DNA from: Lepisosteus oculatus | Taxonomy: Eukaryota; Chordata; Actinopteri; Semionotiformes; Lepisosteidae | Assembly: GCF_040954835.1 (NCBI RefSeq) | Contig: NC_090709.1 | Coordinates: 39,428,475-39,492,474 of the forward strand | Direction of reading: 5' to 3' | DNA length: 64,000 nt | In this document: piece after piece, positions 56,751 to 64,000 of the stretch | How the letters are laid out: each line of letters begins with the position of its first letter | Numbering within the stretch: position 1 is the first letter of the stretch | Notes under the pieces: generated by a model | What the model was told of the DNA's origin: nothing | Databases searched by the model: none | Seen by the model: only the letters and a program-made list of their open reading frames with translations | Program-made: the position numbers and the translations under genes

Positions 56751-56984
56751 GTACGTGTCCTGTCCCTCTCTGTCTCTCTCCTGCCCCTGGTCTGTCCCTC
56801 CAGGGACTGTGACCGGGAGAGACACACGGGGGTCGTCCGTCTTGTTGCTTCTGCTTGAAGTTTTACTTTCGTTTGGAGCCGCGGAAATTCTTCACTTCTT
56901 CCTGCTTTTACTGATCTTGGGAATAAATCGCCTTTTTCTCCAAGTCCAGACAGCACCTGTGTGCAGTGGGGCTGTGTGTGAGCA

Positions 56985-57310
56985 GCAGTGTGTGTGACTG
57001 TTGTCGAGGTGTGTGTGTGTGTTTAACAGGGCAGCTGCTCTCAGGACCTGTGTGTGAGCAGCAGTGTGTGTGACTGTTGTCGAGGTGTGTGTGTGTGTGT
57101 TTAACAGGACAGCTCCTCTCAGGACCTGTGTGTGAGCAGCAGTGTGTGTGACTGTTGTCGAGGTGTGTGTGTGTGTTTAACAGGACAGCTCCTCTCAGGA
57201 CCTGTGTGTGAGCAGCAGTGTGTGTGACTGTTGTCGAGGTGTGTGTGTGTTTAACAGGACAGCTCCTCTCAGGACCTGTGTGTGAGCAGCAGTGTGTGAC
57301 TGTTGTCGAG

Positions 57311-57358
<48 letters not shown>

Positions 57359-58430
57359 AACAGGACAGCTCCTCTCAGGACCTGTGTGTGAGCAGCAGTG
57401 TGTGTGACTGTTGTCGAGGTGTGTGTGTGTGTGTGTTTAACAGGACAGCTCCTCTCAGGACCTGTGTGTGAGCAGCAGTGTGTGTGACTGTTGTCGAGGT
57501 GTGTGTGTGTGTTTAACAGGACAGCTCCTCTCAGGACCTGTGTGTGAGCAGCAGTGTGTGTGACTGTTGTCGAGGTGTGTGTGTGTTTAACAGGACAGCT
57601 CCTCTCAGGACCTGTGTGTGAGCAGCAGTGTGTGTGACTGTTGTCGAGGTGTGTGTGTGTGTGTGTTTAACAGGACAGCTCCTCTCAGGACCTGTGTGTG
57701 AGCAGCAGTGTGTGTGACTGTTGTCGAGTTGTGTGTGTGTGTGTTTAACAGGACAGCTCCTCTCAGGACCTGTGTGTGAGCAGCAGTGTGTGTGACTGTT
57801 GTCGAGGTGTGTGTGTGTTTAACAGGACAGCTCCTCTCAGGACCTGTGTGTGAGCAGCAGTGTGTGTGACTGTTGTCGAGGTGTGTGTGTGTGTTTAACA
57901 GGAGAGCTCCTCTCAGGACCTGTGTGTGAGCAGCAGTGTGTGTGACTGTTGTCGAGGTGTGTGTGTGTGTTTAACAGGACAGCTCCTCTCAGGACCTGTG
58001 TGTGAGCAGCAGTGTGTGTGACTGTTGTCGAGGTGTGTGTGTGTTTAACAGGACAGCTCCTCTCAGGACCTGTGTGTGAGCAGCAGTGTGTGTGACTGTT
58101 GTCGAGGTGTGTGTGTGTGTTTAACAGGAGAGCTCCTCTCAGGACCTGTGTGTGAGCAGCAGTGTGTGTGACTGTTGTCGAGGTGTGTGTGTGTGTTTAA
58201 CAGGAGAGCTCCTCTCAGGACCTGTGTGTGAGCAGCAGTGTGTGTGACTGTTGTCGAGGTGTGTGTGTGTGTTTAACAGGACAGCTCCTCTCAGGACCTG
58301 TGTGTGAGCAGCAGTGTGTGTGACTGTTGTCGAGGTGTGTGTGTGTGTTTAACAGGACAGCTCCTCTCAGGACCTGTGTGTGAGCAGCAGTGTGTGTGAC
58401 TGTTGTCGAGGTGTGTGTGTGTGTGATTAC
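56985..58430. repeat. GT-rich minisatellite, right arm
   Basis: About 20 units of 'acctgtgtgtgagcagcagt'+'gtgtgtgactgttgtcgagg' plus (GT)n and 'tttaacaggacagctcctct'; mirror of 13265-13705 but three times longer. Confidence 0.96.
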
Positions 58431-58524
58431 AGGGCAGGTCGGTGTTTGGGGTGCTCTCAGTGAGGGGCAGGAGCGCTCTCAGGAGGAGACTAACTCATTG
58501 AAAGCGAATGTTCAGTTCAGAGTC

Positions 58525-59756
58525 AGTGTGACGCCATCGTGACTTTCTGTCCTGTCAGCTCTCGGATAGGGACTGATATCGACGCCGCCCTCCAGATGAT
58601 TCCAAGTAAAATTGAATTTGAAGGGATCAGGGACCCTTTTCGAGAAGAGATAGGAGAAGACAGAAAGCTCTCTGCCCATTCAGAGACAGAAGCACAGACG
58701 TGTTCCTCTGTGATGGACAGGAAACAGAAATGCCTTCACTATAAAGATAATAGAACGGCTTGGCGCTTTTATCCAAAGTGACTGATATCATTCGCCCACC
58801 TCCCTGGAGTGAAGGACTTGAGCCTTCCAGTCCTGAGCCCAGACCCCTAACCTGCTCTCATAACTAAAGTCCCTGCACTGCAAGAGCCTGGCTGCTGTCT
58901 GCTCAGCAGATAATGCTGTAGGTGAACGAGGTATGAGGTTCACTGATCAGCAGGTCTTGCCAAAGTGCATTAAATGGGGACTCACAAACATTACACAAAA
59001 TGTCCCCAAGAGGGCACTACTTGATAGCAGTAATAATGTCTTACACTTGTATAGATACACGCTGTTCTGGACACTCCACTCAAAGCGCTTTACAGGTGAC
59101 GGGGATCCCACCCTCTCCACCAATGTGCAGCCCCACCTGGATGATGCGACGTCATACTTAACGTATTAAATACATTTTTAATCTTCACCTAGTGAAGTGG
59201 TTCCTTTAATCGCTTGGTTAATTATCCAGATGGGGGGACTAATCAATTAAAATGAGGTTCCAAGATTAAAACCCTCCATCTTGACCATTGTGAGGACTCA
59301 CACCTGTCTGGACCGTGGCGCTGTGCTGTGTCCTGGGACTCACCTGAGCCGGGTGAGTGGACACCGTCTGTCTGAGTCTCGTCTGTCTGTGACTCAGGGC
59401 TCTGAGGTCCTACAGCTCTGCTCTCAGAGGACAGGAGAGTCTGCAGGTGCTCAGTCAGGACCCTGTCTCTGTCTCTCTCCACAGGGGACAAGCCCGCTGT
59501 CCTGGTGGTGATGCACCACACCTACGACCCTGAGGCAGTTGTGGCTGAGAGCAGCAGACTGGTGACCAGGAGAGACACTGTGGCTGTGGACTGTCTGTTC
59601 CATGAGACACTGGGGGGACTGCTGCACAACTGTCCCACCAATGAGCAGGCTGTGAGACGGGTCTCCAAAGCCTTAAAATCTAAAAAAAGTGGGAAGAAAA
59701 ACCAGAGAAAGGGAAAAGCAGGCCCAGTGTCTAACAGTGCGCAGTGCAGCCTATAG
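58525..59756 (+). pseudogene. 5'-truncated VKIHF/DKP module copy
   Basis: Only the 3' part of exon 2 survives (from 58525: [20 protein letters not shown], donor base changed to CCAA|GTAAAA, GT kept). Exon 3 is complete, 59485-59756 ([40 protein letters not shown], basic tail ending SNSAQCSL). The VKIHF half and its acceptor are gone, compared with left 2555-2737. It mirrors the terminal module of the FN3-GTPase gene. It could only be expressed as a partial domain, so I call it broken. Confidence 0.75.
59025..59160 (+). mobile_element. LINE/SINE tail fragment
   Basis: 'cagtaataatgtcttacact', 'actccactcaaagcgcttta' and 'ccccacctggatgatgcgac' form a dispersed fish repeat related to L2-type tails. 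It lies in the intron of the truncated copy and only partly matches the left arm (2125-2280). Confidence 0.65.
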
Positions 59757-60254
59757 CATCATAGTGAGCCTCGTCCCCTCTGTATATAACTCGTACTGTA
59801 TGATGCGCTGAAGAGATCCGACAGGAAGCGCACTGACCACTAAACACTCTCACTCTCTGTGCACGCTGGGACTTTTCCAGTAGCACAATACCAGCAAGCC
59901 ATGCGAACATCAGTATTCTCAGCAATCGATCAGTATTCCTGAACTCTTTAGACTGCATATGTACTGTACGTCTCTTCCTCTGCTGGGTTAAATACATGTA
60001 TCTCTGCTGCTTAGCATTACAAATACCGCAGTGTCGTCACTGGTTCCCAGACTCCGTCTCTCAGTGGGTAGGACTGGGAGTGTTGTGGCGTCCTGAGATG
60101 ATCTCAGGTTAGAGTACACCAGGAAGAGGATGGACAGGACTCTCTGAAGGAAACACGTCTCTGTAGTGAATTAGGAGGTAACCTTAGTGGTCTTACCAAT
60201 ATGAACCCTAGGTGACACGACATGACCTACAACTCTAAACATGCTTTCGTCACC

Positions 60255-60635
60255 AGCCCGGGCATGAGCCCTTCAGCCCACTGCCCTCAGGCAAGAGACA
60301 CGAGAGCATACGGACACTGACCACCAGACTCCTCAATAGCTTCTACCCACAAGCAGGGCGATTGGCCCTGTCCCTCGGAGCTCACCTGCACCATCACCCT
60401 CTCCCTCATGATGAATTCTTATTTATTGCCCATCTCCAGTCATTGTTTACGTTCAAGCTGTTTACTTGTTGGCTCGTACATTGTCTGCTGTTTGTTTGTC
60501 TGTTGTCTTGATGCACTGTCTGCACTCTGTGTTTTTACACTTGTTTTAACACTCGAGGGACTTTCTGTAGGTAAGAATTCCATCGTACCGGTCACATATG
60601 GCAATAAAGTTCAAGATCAAGTTCTTTCAGATAAA
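60255..60635 (+). mobile_element. 5'-truncated Rex1/CR1-like LINE 3' end
   Basis: 'agcatacggacactgaccac' and 'cagactcctcaatagcttct' match the end of the coding region of Rex1-type LINEs (R-T-L-T-T-R-L-L-N-S-F-Y-P-Q). The 3' UTR and the tail 'ggcaataaagttcaagatca' follow. It lies outside the palindrome. 60015-60255 has nothing I recognise. Confidence 0.65.
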
Positions 60636-60639
60636 TCTG

Positions 60640-61560
60640 TGGGGTTAAGTGTTGATTTCTCTACAAAAAGACACAACTCTTCACTCTTCACTGGGGTTCG
60701 GTGTGGGTCAGCAGAGTCCTGGCTTCACGCGTGTGGAGAGGAAACACTCATACAGACGTGACAGCAGCCTCTGAACAGGTCAAAGGTCATGGGTTTCATA
60801 CAGCAGGCTGGTGGTAGCAGAGCTCGTTCTAAATGTCCATATTAGGAGCTGTTTCTCTCTACAGATACTTCCTTGTACCTGACCACTTGATTTCTCAGAA
60901 ATGAAAATTCACCTTTAGTTTGGTGAACAGGAAGTCTAGAAACAGAAAGTATGAAATGTGGCTAGACTTTCTGCGGTTATATCGTTAGCATCAGAAGGTC
61001 ACATAAAGTGCTTGCAATGTATTCTCTCATACTGTTGCTGAGAAAAGAGGCATGTCTTCTGACTTCTGTACATAAAAAAGTCAATGCCAAAATTCATCCT
61101 TTTTACATTGATAAGAGACAAACTAGACTGCACACAAGAAAAGATATCACACACAAGTTACTCTGTGTACAGTGTTGACAAACAAGGCGTTTCAGGGGCC
61201 TAACGTTCTGGTCACCCAGAAAACCCCCAGACTTCTTCTACGTTTGAAACTGTTCAATAGTGCCTGCAGAGGCCAGAGAAGAGATGAGCTGCCTTCTGAT
61301 AAATGTGATACACCCTGCAGTCAGATCTCTCTCTCTGCACCCGGATGGCACAAAATCAACAGGAGCCGATCTCCTATCTCCTGATTCTGAAACTGCACCC
61401 CAAGCAGGAAAGACGCCTCTGTAGTCGAGGTCTGTTTGACCCAGGAAACCCGAGGTCCCCAGACACACAGAACAGCCAGCTCAGATACTGGCTCCAGTCA
61501 GGGGTGGGCTGGATGATCAGGAAACAGGGGCTCCTGCTTCAGGTCCCCACTCCTCTCTCC
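60640..61560. other. Unique stretch without a recognised gene
   Basis: No exon, domain or repeat that I can support; ordinary base composition and only short open frames. Bases 61565-61630 mirror left 1555-1625. Confidence 0.6.
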
Positions 61561-61639
61561 TCTCTGTTCTCCTCCTCCTTGTTCTCTTCTTATATGGTGT
61601 GTTTGTGTACTGTTCACTGACACTCATGATCCCACAGCT

Positions 61640-61890
61640 TACCTGGCTATACTGGGTAACTCACCTGGGTATACTGGGTAACTCACCTGGGCATACTGGG
61701 AATACTGGGTAACTCACCTGGGTATACTGAGGTCACTTACCTGGGTATACTGGGTAACTTACCTGAGTATACTGGGTAACTTACTGTACCTGCGTATACT
61801 GGGTAACTTACCTGGGCATACTGGGTATACTGGGTAACTTACCTGGGTATCCTGGGTAACCTACCTTGGTATATTGGGTAACGTACCTCA
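61640..61890 (-). repeat. CAGGTAAG-type minisatellite, reversed
   Basis: 'gggtaacttacctgggtata' units, about ten, mirror of 1180-1550. It is separated from the rest of the right arm by 1.5 kb of unrelated DNA. Confidence 0.92.
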
Positions 61891-61914
61891 GTATATTCCC
61901 AATAGTCAGAGTTT

Positions 61915-62955
61915 GACTAAAGAGACTTAGTTCCCTCAGCCTGTCAGTGTGGGACATTCCCTTCAGACTGAAGAGACTCAGTTCCCTCAGCCTGTCAGTG
62001 TGGGACACTCCATCCAGACTGAAGAGACTCAGTTCCCTCAGCCTTCCAGTGTGGGACACTCCCTCCAGACTAAAGAGACTCAGTTCCCTCAGCCTGCCAG
62101 TGTGGGACACTCCCTTCAGACTGAAGAGACTCAGTTCCCCCAGCCTGTCAGTGTGGAGCACTCCCTTCAGACTGAAGAGACTCAGTTCCCTCAGCCTGTC
62201 AGTGTGGGACACTCCCTCCAGACTGAAGAGACTCAGTTCCCCCAGCCTGTCAGTGTGGGACACTCCCTCCAGACTGAAGAGACTCAGTTCCCTCAGCCTG
62301 TCAGTGTGGGACACTCCCTCCAGACTGAAGAGACTCAGTTCCCTCAGCCTGTCAGTGTGGGACCCTCCCTCCAGACTGAAGAGACTCAGTTCCCTCAGCC
62401 TGTCAGTGTGGGACCCTCCCTCCAGACTGAAGAGACTCAGTTCCCTCAGCCTGTCAGTGTGGGACACTCCCTTCAGACTGAAGAGACTCAGTTCCCCCAG
62501 CCTGTCAGTGTGGGACCCTCCCTCCAGACTGAAGAGACTCAGTTCCCTCAGCCTGTCAGTGTGGGACATTCCCTTCAGACTGAAGAGACTCAGTTCCCTC
62601 AGCCTGTCACTGTGGGACACTCCCTTCAGACTGAAGAGACTCAGTTCCTCCAGCCTGTCAGTGTGGGACACTCCCTTCAGACTGAAGAGACTCAGTTCCC
62701 TCAGCCTGTCAGTGTGGGTCACTCCATCCAGACTGAAGAGACTCAGTTCCCTCAGCCTTCCAGTGTGGGACACTCCCTCCAGACTAAAGAGACTCAGTTC
62801 CCTCAGCCTGCCAGTGTGGGACACTCCCTTCAGACTGAAGAGACTCAGTTCCCCCAGCCTGTCAGTGTGGAGCACTCCCTTCAGACTGAAGAGACTCAGT
62901 TCCCTCAGCCTGTCAGTGTGGGACACTACCTTCAGACTGAAGAGACTCAGTTCCT
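61915..62955. repeat. 51-bp minisatellite resembling a CR1-type LINE coding motif
   Basis: About 20 units of 'gactcagttccctcagcctg'+'tcagtgtgggacactccctc'+'cagactgaaga'. The minus strand encodes VSHTDRLRELSLFSLEG repeatedly; RLREL-LFSLE is the motif near the C-terminus of CR1-type LINE proteins. All frames stay open because 51 is a multiple of three; I do not take it as a gene. 62960-63150 looks like flanking dispersed repeat ('aatattcgaaatgaggcctt'). Confidence 0.85.
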
Positions 62956-63315
62956 ATCTGGTTCCTCTTCTCTGGACTGATTCCAGAGCAGCGATGTTTA
63001 TTCTATAACACAGTAACCAAAACTAATCACAATATTCGAAATGAGGCCTTACTATTGTGTTATATCCCAACGCAAGATGCTAATATCCCAGCATCCCACT
63101 GTATCCTAACATTTTGCTTGTATTATTCCCCATGGTGTCTAGAACATGTATAATCCATGAACATCTCTCGCAGGAGCAGATCCTTCAAGCTGGACCCACT
63201 GATATGACAACCTCTCAGTGCAGCTCCTGCCTGACAACATGTGACGTCAGAGCGATGGTGGTGGGTGACTGCTGGACACGGGGGGACTGGGTCAGAGTTC
63301 ACAGCTGCTCCTTCT

Positions 63316-63330
63316 CTTTCACTTTCACTG
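63316..63330 (-). promoter_or_regulatory. Orphan ISRE/IRF-type element
   Basis: The minus strand reads CAGTGAAAGTGAAAG, the same word as at 12241 and 13109. No exon can be assigned to it in this window; a gene could lie on either side. The rest of 63331-64000 shows no gene. Confidence 0.5.
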
Positions 63331-63776
63331 AAACCTGGAGGTGCTGACAGATACTGTACACTATTGAACCAGACCGACAAATTCATTCTTTATGGAACTG
63401 CAGAGTTGTTGTTTACTTAAATTACAATCTCCAGGGTTATCAAGTGCACTGTACTGTACTCTCTCATGTCAGCAGCACTGATGTTTAATGATTTACAGAA
63501 ATGTTTTGGTAACTTCTTTCATTGTGCTGTAGCTTCTGTCTATCAAGGCCACCTGGATTATCCACTATCTCAGTCTAAGATCTCTTATAAAACCGGTCCA
63601 TTAAGTCCAAGAAGACCAGCGCTGAGCACACGCCTGTGACTGGTTTGGCAGTATAACGACCTGGACTGGTGGCCACTGCTCCATCTTGTCCATCTGCAGG
63701 TCAGTCCCACTAGCTGGACTGCCTCACCAGGCTCCTGCAGGTGACACCTCGTGTGACTTCACAGCTGTGTCCTGAG

Positions 63777-63780
<4 letters not shown>

Positions 63781-63830
<50 letters not shown>
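63781..63830. repeat. (CT)n microsatellite
   Basis: 25 CT units. Confidence 0.98.
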
Positions 63831-63833
<3 letters not shown>

Positions 63834-64000
63834 CCAAGTGAGGCTCTGAAACGCAGCTGCCCTGAGCACGTCTGTCTGGTGTTGTCGTACTGTCGAGTTG
63901 AACGCTGCCCTAAGACCATTTGTGTAGATACGTACAGTACAGATAGGCTCCACGGAGGCTTCAGTACCGGACACCACGAAATTCCACGCCGACGCCCGCC

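Noticed and set aside
853-60012. The palindrome as a fold-back sequencing or assembly artefact
   Set aside because: Arms differ by many bases, repeat counts, a 10-kb block, two tandem units and a LINE with its own target-site duplication, which a single fold-back read would not give. A more complex mis-assembly cannot be excluded without reads.
61172-61620. Open frames in the unique stretch near 61.2-61.6 kb
   Set aside because: Short, no domain, no splice-site support, and partly overlapping the mirrored flank of the CAGGTAAG array.

Overview
The window looks like nuclear DNA of a ray-finned fish. Genes are split by GT/AG introns. The protein families are fish immune types: AIG1/GIMAP-like GTPases, tandem phase-1 FN3 exons, and a small 'VKIHF...DKPAVLV' alpha/beta module that fish carry in clusters. 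The dispersed repeats are fish types (an L2-clade LINE, Rex1/CR1-like LINE tails, a 'CTGTGATGGACTGG' SINE-like tail). I cannot name the species. There is no prokaryotic gene, CRISPR array, tRNA or rRNA, and no retrovirus or capsid-bearing element that I could see.

Layout: almost everything belongs to one giant imperfect palindrome. The left arm runs from about 853 to 41.8 kb (minus-strand genes) and the right arm from about 41.8 to 60.0 kb (plus-strand genes). The apex is a 21-bp perfect stem with a 5-nt loop at 41795-41841, inside a minisatellite. An L2 LINE is inserted beside it, at 39.37-41.79 kb. The arms carry many base differences and large structural differences, so this is not a simple fold-back read. 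The left arm has a 10-kb block (about 3.05-13.27 kb) missing from the right, and three tandem copies (A, B, C; about 4.85 kb each) of a unit present once (D) on the right.

Genes, left to right: (i) a minus-strand multi-exon gene, 1769-11435, predicted as degenerate AIG1-type GTPase, three FN3 domains, linker and terminal VKIHF/DKP module. (ii) a mirrored pair of GIMAP-like GTPases with growing Arg/Glu coiled coils (18.2-20.4 kb minus; 49.9-52.8 kb plus), each followed in the same orientation by a VKIHF/DKP gene (15.67-16.66 kb; 54.18-55.17 kb) to which it could also be spliced in frame. (iii) four stand-alone VKIHF/DKP genes A-D, each with its own short first exon and an upstream interferon-type element (ISRE core GGAAACTGAAACC). 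Copy A's last exon has grown into about 550 residues of charged 19-residue repeats. (iv) a truncated copy at 58.5-59.8 kb.

The rest is dominated by minisatellites, several traceable to a parent sequence: a SINE-like tail, a CR1-type LINE motif, gene exons, or splice-site-like words. All exon junctions I can place use one phase (phase 1; exon 2/3 of the GTPases is phase 0). Modules can therefore be shuffled, duplicated or skipped without losing frame. Together with the repeated ISREs this suggests an interferon-responsive immune gene family evolving by palindrome-mediated amplification. Function, expression and splicing are inferred from sequence alone.
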